Assembly: GCA_028554755.1 (NCBI GenBank)
Contig: JAPTOF010000020.1
Location: 6,267,001 to 6,331,000, forward strand
Source: Cordia subcordata
Taxonomy: Eukaryota > Streptophyta > Magnoliopsida > Boraginales > Cordiaceae
Direction of reading: 5' to 3'
Length of the DNA stretch: 64,000 nucleotides
Positions 1 to 11,202 of the stretch are shown here, one piece after another (within the stretch, counting starts at the first letter, position 1; every line of letters begins with the position of its first letter). The notes under the pieces are model-generated. The model was not told the DNA's origin. It saw only the letters and a list, made by a program, of their open reading frames with translations, and ran no database searches. Made by a program: the position numbers and the translations under genes.

Positions 1-174
1 GTTAGCATGAGAATCTTAGGCTTCAAGTCACCAAGGAACGTTTTGTATACATGAAGATAACAAGATCTTTGCCCATAACTTTGAATCCCTTCCCTGCGGG
101 CAGTCTGATTAAACTCTTGTTGCACTTGCATGATTATGAATCCTTAATGAACTTCTCTATTTGTTGCTTCCCAG

Positions 175-285
175 TTGTTGGAGAGTTTTCAGCGGTCGTT
201 TCCCAACTTAAATTTCCCCCCCTTACCAGTGCGGGGAGACTTTGATCTGAGAGAAGTTCTAGAATCACCTTACTTCTTCAACTAG
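175..285 (+). CDS. RPOT: Phage-type organellar RNA polymerase (RPOT), last coding exon
   Basis: This is the final coding exon of a nuclear gene for a single-subunit T7-like RNA polymerase that transcribes mitochondrial or plastid DNA. A polypyrimidine/AG acceptor ends at 174 and the exon opens in phase 0, giving 36 residues before TAG at 283-285. The translation contains the stretch [16 protein letters not shown] and ends SPYFFN. As I remember the family, RPOTs end in just this way: a PPLP-x-RGDFDL block followed by a C-terminal SPYFFN close to the active site. Bases 1-174 read as intron, and all upstream exons lie outside the window. The family call is firm; which paralogue (mitochondrial, plastid or dual) cannot be told from this exon, although local gene order favours the mitochondrial type. 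Confidence 0.85.
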   Translation: MLESFQRSFPNLNFPPLPVRGDFDLREVLESPYFFN

Positions 286-1706
286 CCAACTGGTGTTGGT
301 AGTACTGTTGACACATTCTTACAGTGACGTTTCTCGTCATTTGCTGACCTATTGATGGCATCTCTGATTTCTTTAATATACTGCAACGGAAGTGTCTGTA
401 GCCTAGTGCTGGCTACAACTGGAAGACTCCAAGAGAGGATAATCTCCAAGAACGGGCTGCGCTCTAACCAGGAATAGATTTCATCTGTACATTTCAGAAA
501 ATGTTGCAACTCCAGTCCAGCAGTCAGATAGTTGGAAAGTTTCAAGATTCTCTCAAATGGCCTAGCCTGCAACTGCACATTGAACCAAAAGTTGAAGCAG
601 AGCCTGGAGGAACATCCTGCGTGATGATGTTTGGATATGATGCGCTTTAAAGTTAAGGAGAAGAGTTTTTTCCTCGTTGCATTGGAATATAAGCAGTGTT
701 ATTCGGGTGCTTACTGCGGATATTATTTCCAACTCATTATCTGTAATCTGCAACCTCTCTCTGCTTCCAAATAATTTGATGGGATCTCAGTGAGTTGCAG
801 AGAACTGTAATCCTATAATGGCTGAATGGTTGAAAGGATTCTAAACCTTTCTGTTTATCCTAATAATGTATTGTACCATCAGCAATATGTGTAAATAGAA
901 TAGACTATAGGTTTTTAGTGTTTCTAATAGCTTTTGACATTTTTGTTTTTGTCAAAGCTTTGTACTCTTAACAAGGACACTTTGAATTTGTAATACAAGT
1001 ATAGAAAATTCATTCATACAAACCTCAGGCTCACTACTGTGTGTGCTTACTGCTAACACTTTCTATTGTTCTGCAGTGGAGAACGTATGATACGAGTCAC
1101 ATTAGATACTGTGAAAATTTTGAGTAATTATGTTGTGTTTTTCTTTCATTTCTTTTCTCCTATTTTTGAACGGTAAAACTTTATTTATATATTGAATGTA
1201 AAAGAATTTATTTTTTTATATGTAAGAAAGGATGGAAAGGATTTATGTAGTTTATTTGAGAATGAATTGTCCGTTGACTGTTTTGACTTCTTTATACAGG
1301 CTGGCGGTGACACTGTAAATTCACTGAGGCGGGGGGCGTATATTCTCAATTAGTCAAATAGATATTAAGACGTGTGGACGAAATGATATTTAATTTAGAT
1401 TGAGATTTTCTTTGTAACCATTAAAGTTATATTTGATTCTAGAGTCCTTTATGCAAGATATAACATTTTAAAAATAAAACCAATCTATGTTGTCCTAGTG
1501 AGAGATTGTCAAAGATGTCACATATTGAAATATTTTATATTTTTGAAAATAGAGTTGAAAGTTGACCAGTAAAATCCAAATACGATATATCATAATTCAC
1601 TTTAATTGGCCTAAGTCTGTCATTAATACCTACTTAAATTATCAGGGCAATTTCATGGGCCACCAATAATGTTTCTAAAACTAGACTTACTCTTTTATTC
1701 AGGTAG
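286..1706. other. RPOT 3' flank and spacer
   Basis: The first several hundred bases after the RPOT stop probably hold the 3' UTR. Short ORFs occur on both strands here (for example + 498-650 and - 282-753), but none joins into a recognisable protein. From about 1100 the sequence is AT-rich spacer leading to the promoter of the next gene. Confidence 0.5.
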
Positions 1707-1714
1707 TATATAAA
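1707..1714 (+). promoter_or_regulatory. TATA box of the TAXIMIN-like gene
   Basis: TATATAAA lies about 94 bases upstream of the proposed ATG at 1801, so transcription would start near 1740 and leave a 5' UTR of about 60 bases. The spacing is normal for a plant gene. The call rests on motif and position only. Confidence 0.5.
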
Positions 1715-1800
1715 CACCATTGTGGTATGTCCCATCCAAGGCCACCGTACAGACCTTGGGGAGTTAGTTAGAACACCTAGTTTAAGCGAAAGTAATTTTA

Positions 1801-3114
1801 ATGGCTTTAAATCAAGGTATTTTAACGGACCAATTTAGCTAATATTTATTATTGCAACATTTTTATTTTTGATAAAATCTAACCATATATATATATATAT
1901 ATTCAAAAAGATCCTTGTAGGCAAAAGGAGTTGAACCCGGACAAGGACGAAAAATCGTCATGGTTTAAACGTCTAAAGAGACGTGCATCGAAAATTTGCG
2001 GCCGCAATTATGATGCAGACGAGGAGTGTAAATGCAAGCCTTTGGGATTTCTCTTGGCCCTTCCTTTTGCTTTGGTTGCCTTGGCCCTTGCTCTCCTTGG
2101 CGCTATCATCTGGATTCTCATGTTTGTACTCCTCTCCATAAAAGTTAGCTACATATATTTATTACGCATTTATATTTGCATGCTTCAATATATTGATATT
2201 TTAGTTTTATGACACTAAATTTTGCTGAGTTGAGATGTGACAATATTTAGGGTTTATTTAGATTGGTTCCTTTTTAAGGAAAAAAAAATATTTTTTTCTC
2301 TTAAAAATATACATTCTTTTCGCAATAGCTATTTAGTTCAATTTTTAAGAAAGTTGAAACCCTTTGAAAAGCTCAAATAATTGAAACCCTTTGAAAAGCT
2401 TAAATAATACAGCTTTTTTTAGAAGTCATGACTTTTAGATTATTAAAAAAACACTTATTTTAAAAGTTGTTAAAAAATGCTCTTAAAAAAAAAAACTCTA
2501 TCCAAATGAACGCTTTAATTGATACTATATTATTCTAATAAGTTACCACCTCATTTAAAAACTTAAATTTGTAGTGCGAATTTGGTTATGTTTTATTTAT
2601 TGTTATTAACACGCCTCTCGCATGCATTTGCATTGAGTTTTGCATGTACACAAGTTTAATATTTTCAAATGAGTGATGGTGAATTTTGAACCCTTAACCT
2701 GAATTTTGGTATAATAATAAGTTATTACCTTATATAAAAACTTAAATTTATGGTAAGAATTAGCTTGTTGATTTATTGTATTTAAGACATTGTGTTTATT
2801 GATTGCCCTTAACTTGCCCCTCACATGCAATCTTGATTTGTATTTTTGAAATCCTTGATTTAAATTCTGATACCATAATAAGTTATTATTTTATACAAAA
2901 GTTTAAATTTATAATAAAGATTTAAATATATTTATTTATTGTATTTAATGAATTGTTTACATGTGTGTGTGATATTTGTTAACGCAGGACGCTTCTGGGT
3001 TGGGTGTGTGATTGTGTGAAGGGTACCATACAGTTTGCTTTACAGCTCGCTATCGCCCTGCTCGCTGCTCCACTTGTAATCTTGCTCGTCATCATGGAAG
3101 CTGTGCCCTGTTAG
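1801..3114 (+). CDS. TAXIMIN-like small hydrophobic protein, three exons
   Basis: My model joins exons 1801-1816, 1911-2121 and 2988-3114 (354 bases, 117 residues). The phases agree: G|AT at the first junction and AT|G at the second. The protein has a basic N-terminal part (WFKRLKRR near residue 25), then CKCKPLGFLLALPFAL, a first hydrophobic helix (about 51-75), a short segment with two cysteines, a second helix (about 91-112) and a C-terminal Pro-Cys. A Cys-x-PLGFLL-x-LPFAL core followed by hydrophobic helices and a final PC is what I recall of TAXIMIN peptides, conserved small plant proteins linked to signalling and lateral-organ growth. The N-terminal extension of about 45 residues is longer than I expect for that family. 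The 16-base first exon is inferred; translation in the same frame has no ATG further downstream before the core. Intron 2 carries a MITE and a degenerate tandem repeat. Confidence 0.6.
2250..2514. mobile_element. MITE, family A (PIF/Harbinger-like), in intron
   Basis: This element has terminal inverted repeats of the GTTTRGATTGG type at 2250 and, reversed, at 2514, and is flanked by TTA on both sides (2247-2249 and 2515-2517). It is about 265 bp, AT-rich and largely self-complementary. A three-base TWA target duplication with a TIR of this type is typical of Tourist/PIF-Harbinger MITEs. It lies in intron 2 of the TAXIMIN-like gene. Confidence 0.65.
2530..2960. repeat. Diverged tandem repeat in intron
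   Basis: Three diverged copies start near 2536, 2714 and 2875. Each begins with a block like AATAAGTTA, continues to AAACTTAAATTTRT and then a TTTATTGTATTTAA-like stretch. Spacing is about 160-180 bp. The repeat fills the rest of intron 2 of the TAXIMIN-like gene. Confidence 0.5.
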
Positions 3115-4272
3115 AATTTGCAGTTCTTCATCATTAGTCATGCATGGAAATACCTAAAAATTATATTCTTTTTGTAATAAAAATTTGATTTGGTTCTAAG
3201 AAAAGCTGAATTCTTAAAAAAAAAAATTCAAATTCAACTTTTTCCATAAGTCAGAAATTTTAAAATAATACTTTTTTTAAAAATTATAAGAAAAAGTGCT
3301 TTTGAAAAAAAACTAATCCAAAAGAACCCTTAACTTATTATATGTGTTTGATCAAATCAAGTTTGAGTGGATGTTATTAGTTAAATTTGATTACTATGTT
3401 AGTAGTTTAAGTGTAGGTAAAAGTTCATTGTGAAAGATTTAGGACCGTTCGAGTAATTTTACTCATATTTCGCATATGCATATGTATACGCTTCTTGTAA
3501 AAGCACATATAGGTTCACCATTTTTTTTTCTCTTATTCTCAAGCCTTGCCATTAACTTGAAAATACTTAAGAGATTTTAAAGAGCAAAGTTTTTTAAAAT
3601 TGGATTTCTATTATATGTATAAGAAGGGTGGGTCAAAGTCATTTTTCTCTATGAATTTCTTGTTATACATAAATGTTTTGGGGAGAATATCGGGAAAAAT
3701 CTAAAAGTTGATTGCACATTAGTTTGGGATTTTAACGATAAACTGGTCGAGAAAAATGATATTGAGCCAATATTAATCATATAAATATAAACCTCTTGCT
3801 CACTATCTGTAATGTGTTTTATAGGTAATGGAATACGTACAGTTATCTTGTTCTCTACAGCTAAAATTTGAGTGGATATTAATGTGACTTTGTCTTGACT
3901 CAAAGCTCACGTACCATATGGGATATAAACTACCTCGTTTAGTGTTGGATTTGACCCTCAATTTATAGTGTTAAAATTTGGAGATATTTTATAAGATTTA
4001 AGATATCTTATCATATATACTATGCATTCTATAATTGTAAAAAATAAGATAGGAAGGATTGCTTATTTCTTATAAGATAAAAAGTATGGTTTTGTTTTAA
4101 ATTTTCATAGGATGCATGATAAAATTTCTTAAATTTTATAAGATTTACCCTCATTTCAATAAGATAAGTATATTAAAATAAGACTATAACAAACAGAACA
4201 TTAATAGATTATAGTGGTATGTCAAATCTACGTTAAGTATCCCATCTAGATGGATGAGGTGTATTTGACTTA
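3115..4272. other. AT-rich spacer with a truncated MITE A copy
   Basis: After the TAXIMIN-like stop there is 3' flank. At about 3160-3329 lies a family A MITE copy with one clear end (AATCCAAAAGAACCC followed by TTA at 3330-3332) and a worn left end. The rest, to 4272, shows no ORF or motif that I can support. Confidence 0.45.
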
Positions 4273-4737
4273 GAAAGTGTTTGGATTGGCTTATCAAAAA
4301 GTTATTTAAAGAATTTTTGGTTTTAAGTGTTTTTTTTTAACTTTAATTAGTTAAGCATTTGAATAAGAGTTGTAATTATAAAAATAAGTATTTATATGTT
4401 TGGTGAAAGTTGGTTGAAAATTAACTTATATTATTAAAATAACTATTACGGACATAAAAATTGAATTTGTAAGGTAAGTATAAAATAAAAGAGTAAAGAT
4501 ATTTTAAGAATAAAAATAAAAAGGTAAGAATAAGATAATAAATATTTAGTCAAACTTATTTTTTTCAAAGTACTTAAAGCTATAAAAAGCAAAAGTAAGG
4601 GGGTGGAGAGTTTTTTCACTTTTTGCTTAATGTCACTTAAAAAAAATCTTTTTTAAATTAAAACAAACACTTCTATTAGCTTAAATTATGTTTTAAGTAG
4701 ATTTGACAAGAAAAAAAAAGCCAAACCAAACACCCTC
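4273..4737. mobile_element. MITE, family A-like, 465 bp
   Basis: The left end reads GTGTTTGGATTGGC just inside position 4273, and the right end is its reverse, GCCAAACCAAACACCCTC, ending at 4737. TTA stands on both sides (4270-4272 and 4738-4740). The interior is AT-rich without coding potential. It is longer than the 226-265 bp copies, so it may be a related subfamily or contain internal insertions. Confidence 0.6.
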
Positions 4738-6581
4738 TTAACCATTCAAGTTTTATAATTTATACTTTGATCTTGTATTATAAGCTTTTATATTTTAACC
4801 ATTTAAGTTTTACAATTTATACTTTAATCTTTTAGTTTAAGCTTTTTATAATTTTAACCATTTAAGTTTTAAAATTTATACTTCGTAATTATATTTATAA
4901 ACTCTACTAATTGAAGTAATTATAACTATGTTTAAGTAAAATTTGATATGAAGTGAAAAAGTAGATGCTATTTGAGTAAATTTAAAATAAGAAATCCTAG
5001 AAATTGAAATAGGAAGCTTGTTGACATAAAATTAAAATGGAAAATCTTTAAATACAAAAAAGGGAAAGCTGCTGGTTTCCTACACCCAAGGAGAGAAAAA
5101 AAAAAAAGAAAACTATTAAAGCTAGTCTTAAAAGGTTTAATAACAAGACCATGGAGTTAGTCTCTTTGAACTAGCATAATCTCGCCGTGTTGTCACACTA
5201 CACATATTATGAGTTCTAAACACTTCTATTGTGCGAAAAAATCCAATGTTATAATGACGATCACTTATTATGTTTTCCTTCACATTTCTTCTATTTTCTT
5301 TTTAATGAAAACTAATTGAAACCCTGAATTATACTATCATTTGTGGGGATGATTCGTCCGTCCTACCCCGCTCTAGAAGAGTCAATATCATGTGTGGAGG
5401 TTGGCGCATTATCACTTTCCAATGAGTGATTAAGGGCGAAGTTGGCGATCCAATCCACGCACATATTCACTTCTCAAAATATATAAATACACGTTCAATT
5501 AAAAAAACATATAAAAAAAAGATCGACCTGAAAACTTGTGGTCTAAAAAATCCTTGGTTAATTGAAAACATTTCTGTATTGAACTTTTATACCCTCAAGA
5601 AATAATCAACAATGTTATCTCTTGCTAAATCCAAATGAAATGGAATAGAAGAGGTGATGCCGACGGCATATGTTGGAAAACATTTGATAGTTTCGTACCT
5701 GTGTGCTTTTTGTCAACATTGATAATAACAACAGAAGCCAAGTGAGATAATAGTAGATAGCAGCTGTATTTATTAAAAAAACCAATTTAAGATACATTAA
5801 ATACGAAAAATCAATTCAAAATCAACTTACATGTACAAACATGAATGTTAAAAAGCATAAAATCTGAATATCTAGAAATCTTAGGCATATTGGCAAAGCT
5901 TTGGCCGGCAGTAGTAACAAAAGAAAACCATCCAAGACTTGTTCAGCTAGATAGAGTTGGATATATGGATCTAACTACGCTATCTTAAATCCGTACGAAA
6001 ATGAATCCGAGAAAAATGTTTACTCTAGTTGTCAGTTAACTACCTAACGTCACCTCCTCCGTTGTCCAGGTTCGGACTAAAAATGTCAAGAATAGAACTC
6101 CAATACCGACCGGAGTTTTATTCGGTTAACCTATCTAAATACACATGTCATCAGAGTTCAATGAACATGAGCATTGAATTTGTTTGACTGTTCTGGAGTC
6201 TGGCTATTCCCAACTCATGGAGCTCATAATATATGTCCCCATGGCTAGATGTAATAGTACCACCAAGAGGTTGAATAGGACCCATCATATTTAAAAAGGG
6301 TCCTATAACCAGATATGTTTTGCTGCACGGGCATGTCATTTGTCCTTAGGGAAGCCTTCAAACAGAAACAGGAACTGATTATGATGCTGGGATGAAATCT
6401 CTTTCACAGAAGTAAAAGACAAATATCTATCAGACCAAATAGAAGCCATGACTTTCAATCTTTTTGCATCATTATTTAAATGTTGTGAACTTTTAGTTCT
6501 ATACATAAGGTCGGCTAATTCGAGAAAAGTTGATAGTAAAATTCAGAAACTCAACTTGGGCTATCTCGGCTTCAGAAGAAC
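4738..6581. other. Spacer with LINE remnant
   Basis: This stretch is mostly AT-rich spacer. A LINE RNase H-like fragment lies at 5320-5465 (listed separately). The last few hundred bases are the 5' flank of the SAM/peroxiredoxin-like pseudogene. The minus ORF at 6151-6339 matches nothing I recognise. Confidence 0.4.
5320..5465 (-). pseudogene. LINE RNase H-like C-terminal fragment
   Basis: Read on the minus strand, this gives CVDWIANFALNHSLES followed by a proline/threonine/histidine-containing stretch and a stop. Plant non-LTR (LINE) RNase H-like domains commonly end with an N-x-x-AD-x-LA-N-x-G/A motif of this kind before a divergent tail. The fragment is short, so the assignment is tentative, and no reverse transcriptase sequence is next to it. 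Confidence 0.4.
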
Positions 6582-7611
6582 ATGGGTTCTTTCTCAATGG
6601 AAGAATTTATAGGGAATGGATCTCTAAAGCCGCTTCTACCAAAGCTATTGGAGGAAGGATGGGATGATGTGCCAACCTTGACGCTTATGAATTCCAATGA
6701 CATGAACCATATTAACATGAATCAACAGCAGAAGGTCAGCATATCACAAATCAGCTTTATAATCCTACAATGATCATTTAATATCTTCGAATCTCTAAGT
6801 GCTCAAGTTTCTGGAATGTCTTTAAATATAACATGCTTTGAATCTCTATCTATTATCTTTTCCATGTAAATTTGTTGATGATAGGAATATGTCATGTTCT
6901 GTTCTTTGCATCTGCAAAAAAGTGAATATTCATAATAAATCTTCTTGATCGCTGAAGACTGTTTCCCTGTCCTACTCAAGGAAGCACTCAAGATCAGGTC
7001 ATACCTGCACAATCATGCCTTGATGCAATATGCGCATAAGCTAGAGGCATCTGGAAATGCCTTACAGCACTTCTTAGCCTAAGCACAGCAGAACTCTCGT
7101 CTCAGTTTGGCATGAAAAGAGGCCATATTGCTCGATTCATGGACAGGACTCCTGAATCTGGATCAGGTCCTTCGCCAGCAGCATATTTAATTCCTGCAAG
7201 GAGGCAAACCACCATGACATCCAGAAGCAAAAGTATTACCAAGATTGAGTTTTCAACCTCCGATTCTAGAACAATGCGTAGTATGACAAAATCCCTCGAA
7301 AGAAACAGCACCAGTAAAGATGAAACACTGGAGCAGTCCATTGCCGATTTTAAGATAAAAGATGGGCACGCTTTCAAGGGAGTCATAGCTGCGATGCCTG
7401 CTGAATCAAGAGCATGTGGTTGTGTACAGCCACCCCCGATAATTGAAGAAGTTGCTCCTTATTCAGCAATAGAAAACATTTTAGTTCACAAACTAACTCC
7501 AGAATATATGGTTGGAATGGAGGCTTTGACAAAAACCAAGACGTCTTCTATGAAAGCTTCAGAACTAAGGCGGGACAAACCAGCTGTCTTCCTCTGCATT
7601 CGTCGCCGTGG
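6582..7611 (+). pseudogene. SAM domain / peroxiredoxin-like-2 protein, frameshifted and truncated
   Basis: Exon 1 (6582-6734) encodes MGSFSMEEFIGNGSLKPLLP and ends at a GT donor in phase 0. Exon 2 opens at 6981 and completes a sterile alpha motif domain (LKIRSYL, then LSLSTAELSSQFGMKRGHI). The second half, with DFKIKDGHAFKG, RACGCVQPPP and LTPEYMVGMEAL, leads to DKPAVFLCIRRRG, which I recall as the start of an AhpC/TSA-2 (PRXL2/FAM213) thioredoxin-like domain. Two lesions are visible. A one-base loss near 7053-7060 (GGAAATGC where the frame wants one more A) shifts the SAM frame. After the donor-like GT at 7612, the expected next exon with the redox cysteines is not found before the PPR pseudogene. 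A shortened product cannot be excluded, but loss of the active-site exon argues for a dead copy. Confidence 0.7.
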
Positions 7612-8073
7612 GTATACTTTGCATCTATCATCACCTTAGTTTCTAGCATTAGCTGACAAAAGGAAAAGAAATGTATTAACTGACAAAAGGAAAAGAAAAT
7701 GGGCATGCTGGGGATAAGGTTGAGGAAGAGAAGCAATCTGTTTTCTCAGACATAACTATTAGGTTGTTGCCTGAGAGATTGGAAGTCCGAGATTTATTCT
7801 TAGGGTCATCACATTTAATCTGCATATGGAGATTTGTATCAACATTGTGAATCTGAAAGCAGAATATGGTATCTCTTGGTCATTATCTAATAACTGGAGT
7901 CTGGAGAGACAAGCAGTTAGCACTCTTAACTTAGTCGTAGATGAATGCACCCACACTTTAGCGGATACTATCTTCATTTGAGCATCTAGTCAAATCCGGA
8001 CAGTGTCCCACAAAAAAAGCTCTTTTACAGATGAAGCATAACGTTTTCAGTCTTCTGGTAATATGGAGATATA
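7612..8073. other. Spacer between two pseudogenes
   Basis: This contains an imperfect direct repeat (TGACAAAAGGAAAAGAAA twice, at about 7650-7700) and no recognisable exon of the peroxiredoxin-like domain on either strand. Confidence 0.4.
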
Positions 8074-10365
8074 TCAACTCTCAACTAAGAGAGTCGCAAG
8101 AGCATCTCTCATCTTAAAGCAAATGGCACCAAACAGCATTGAAAACATTATGCTGATAAAATCTCTCGCTTGGTGATCTTTGAAGTTTTCTCTTGCATTG
8201 TAGCAATCACCAGATATAAAGTTTCTCATTATTCTAATGGGCAGGGCAGGAGGAAATACATTCGAACAAGGCAATAGCAAGCCTCTCAACTATGATAGCT
8301 CAGCATCTTTGTTTTCTGTCTAGTCCAGGCTCCATATCATGCAAAATGGAAGTCAAATCTGAAAAATTCATCCTTTATCATTTAATGGTACAATATTCTA
8401 CAGCTCTGCACACAGCCAAAAATTGACTTTACTTATTATCAGCTGACAAAATATGCACTCTGTTCTTATATCTGCCTAACTATATCCTCATTTATCTTTT
8501 GCCCCATTATCCCTCATTCTCTTCTTAAACCTGCCACCTCACCCAATTTTCCTTCGGCAGCTTAGATGCTTAAAAGCAAGATATAACCAGCAGGATTTGT
8601 GGCTCAGGTTCCAATGGAGACTTCGCTGCCCATTTTCCAATTTCCATGTTACTACAGATTTGACATGAGCCCTAGCCCCTATAGTGTAGCCTGACCAATC
8701 ACAGCAGGATGGCAAGGCATCTTCTGTATAAAATCCTCTGCTTCCTCAAAATGCCCAGTTCAACTAAATGGACCAATCATGCAGGTACAGTGATAAAAAA
8801 GTAAGATGATTTGATATTCTTCTACAATTTGTTTGTAATAAAGACGTCGTTTATCCACAAGTACTGCGCTGCTGCGAGCTGAAAGAACCCGATTGAAAGT
8901 AATAGCATCCTGCTGCAGCCATTGGCCAACAATTTCTGAGATTTATCAATTGTTTCATTTGCTTTTCCAAATTGTACATATGCTGAAAAATGTGTTTTCC
9001 AAGGAACGTCATCCTTTACCCTCATGTCAACAAATAACCAGTGGACATCTTCTAAACCACTACATCTACCATACAGAGGTATGAGTGCATTAGAAACAAC
9101 AATAAAGGATATGAAACCTGAAACCATGAGCTCCCTCTTCCAACCTTGAAAGATCTGCACATGCACTGATCACGCTTTCCAACTTACATTCATCAGACTC
9201 AATCAATCCCATTTCTGTGCATCCCAGAAGAGATCTGAACATCATCTTCGCGGTACCTGTTTGTCCACCATATTCCATAGCCTGCAAAGATTGCAGGCCA
9301 AGAAACAAGATTTTTGTGCCTCGTCCTATTAGAAACACACTCTGTACAAGTCAATGAGCACTACCAACAATTAAAGGGTCCATCTGATCAGTTCAAACCA
9401 CATAAGCAAGAATCTGCTTCCCCTATTTCGAGGCCTCAAGTCTTCCTTAAATCTGTCATCAGCAGTCAGAGTACTTCAAAAAGTAAACAGATCCATATCA
9501 AATCTCTCCAACCACATACATGCTAAACTAAACAATTGCTTCTCCATTCAAACTATACAAGGGAATCAATCTGACATCCGAAAAAACACGCTCACAACTC
9601 TATTTACCATCCTACACCTCAATGCCTCATATACTCCGTTATCATCCTATTATACAAACTAACATTCCCTTCCATCAACTTATCAAAATTCGTTTTTGCC
9701 CCACATATCAATCCGCCTTCGCAGGCATATCAACCAATAAACTATTTAAAAACATATAATCCAGACCCATATTTCACTACTTCCCATCAATTTGTTACGG
9801 TGCACTACATAGACGATATGATAAATGGTTCATAAGCTCATGTAGTGTTTTTATATAATGGCTCGCGTTAACTATTTTGAACTAATGATTGGAGCTCTAA
9901 GACAGCTATTGTTAAGCCTATGATATTATTGATCCCGCTTGCTGAATCAAGACTGTGCGTGAGTGGTGAAATTTGCCTTCCAAAGACATAACAACTTTTA
10001 GAGCACAAGATAAGCAATCATAGAAGACGATATTCTATTTAAATTCCGCAAACCATCTTTCAACATCATCTCATAAACCTTCAATGCCTTCACACTCATC
10101 CTAGGAGAAGCATAACTGACAAAAATAAATTCTAGGAGATACCATTTCTTAGCATCAAATTGAACGTCCCTTGCATTTTAACTTTGTTTCCAGTTTTCAA
10201 GTAATCGGGAAGGCTGCTGTTCCACGAGAATTGGGTTCTTATAGGAATTTCATCGAACGTGTTACGCGCGTAGGTCAAATGATTGTGCTCACATAACACG
10301 CACAAATTTTTTGAGCAAAGAAAAGTGTGACATCGTAGTTTGAAAGTTATCGTTGTAGACTTCAA
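8074..10365 (-). pseudogene. PPR-DYW protein pseudogene (At1g68930-like)
   Basis: Successive pieces on the minus strand, in the right order, spell a decayed plant PPR protein of the E/DYW class, the family that edits organellar RNA. From the N-terminal side: a piece at 10365-10132 with TYARNTFDEIP and FSWNSSL; KALKVYEMMLKDGL near 10060; VISACADLSRLEEG at about 9150-9200; NALIPLYGRC and YVQFGKANETID up to about 8950; a shifted frame with PDAITFNRVLSA near 8880; HFEEAEDFIQKMP near 8740; and GDCYNARENF followed by a worn DYW end at 8290-8089. Several frameshifts and stops separate the pieces. The middle (about 9340-9950) is eroded. The family normally has one long exon without introns, so introns do not explain the breaks. 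It sits beside the bHLH49 gene, as the Arabidopsis PPR gene At1g68930 does in my recollection. Confidence 0.75.
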
Positions 10366-11202
10366 TAATAAATCGGGCTATTCATTTTACACTAGAAAAT
10401 TAAGGAATTGAGAAATAGGGAGATGGTCGGAACAAAATTAAAATAAAGAGTAAAGAAAAAAATTGACGGTCCATTATAATAACTATCAACTAATCATTCA
10501 AATATGACAGAGTTATTAGCTACCTAAATAACTATCAATTATTTAAATAACTATTAGTTATTCTAACAACTAATTATATCAAATATACCCTAAGCGTAGA
10601 GAAAATATAAGAAAGTTGTTGGAATTAATCTAAGGGGAAAACAATTGACTAAAAATATTTAATACGGTACTATCGAATATTTTGGCAGGAAATTGGTGAT
10701 ATTCAATTTTATAAAATTTAATTGGAGGTCCCCGTGATCTGTCCCTTGATGTAAACAAAGCAAGCAAGTACTTTGTTTCGAAAAGGTGTGCAGGATCTTG
10801 ATGCGTATTACTCTATAAGTGATTTTAAATTTTTTATTACTTTTACACTTGCTTTGTTTTTTATTGTGGAGGTGATAAGATAGTCGTAACCATTATTTGT
10901 TCAAGTACTAAGCCTAGAAGGTCCTCTTTTTCGTTTGAGATGTTTAGATTATATAGGATTCAAGCTTCTTAAGCCTAACATCTATCTAGAGTTATGAATC
11001 TTCTCAAACTCATATTAGTCTTCTATGTGTGGTTTTCTTGCCATTGCTGCTTTGCCAGCCTTTCTTGCAGGTTTTATTGAGCAGTTTCATGATTGAAATG
11101 CATTGGTGAACTTGGTGGTGTTTGGTTATGATGGCGGTGTTGGAATTAATTTTATTGCTAACTAGACTTGCTCATTGTCTTCTTCATTGACATGGATGTG
11201 TA
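10366..11202. other. AT-rich spacer running into a LINE tail
   Basis: Upstream flank of the PPR pseudogene; from about 10,750 onward the + strand looks like the non-coding 3' part of a LINE (see the separate entry). I see no gene. Confidence 0.35.

Noticed and set aside
498..650. Plus-strand ORF after a TTTCAG, ending GYDAL
   Set aside because: It looked like a terminal exon, but RPOT already ends at 285 with its conserved C terminus, and no upstream exon in a matching phase was found.
282..753. Two minus-strand ORFs (98 and 63 codons) next to the RPOT exon
   Set aside because: They lie in different frames with no splice sites joining them, show no domain, and fall in the expected RPOT 3' flank.
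1931..2212. 93-codon ORF starting with TTG
   Set aside because: TTG is not a likely plant start. The frame opens earlier and is better explained as exon 2 of the three-exon TAXIMIN-like gene, with its last codons running into intron 2.
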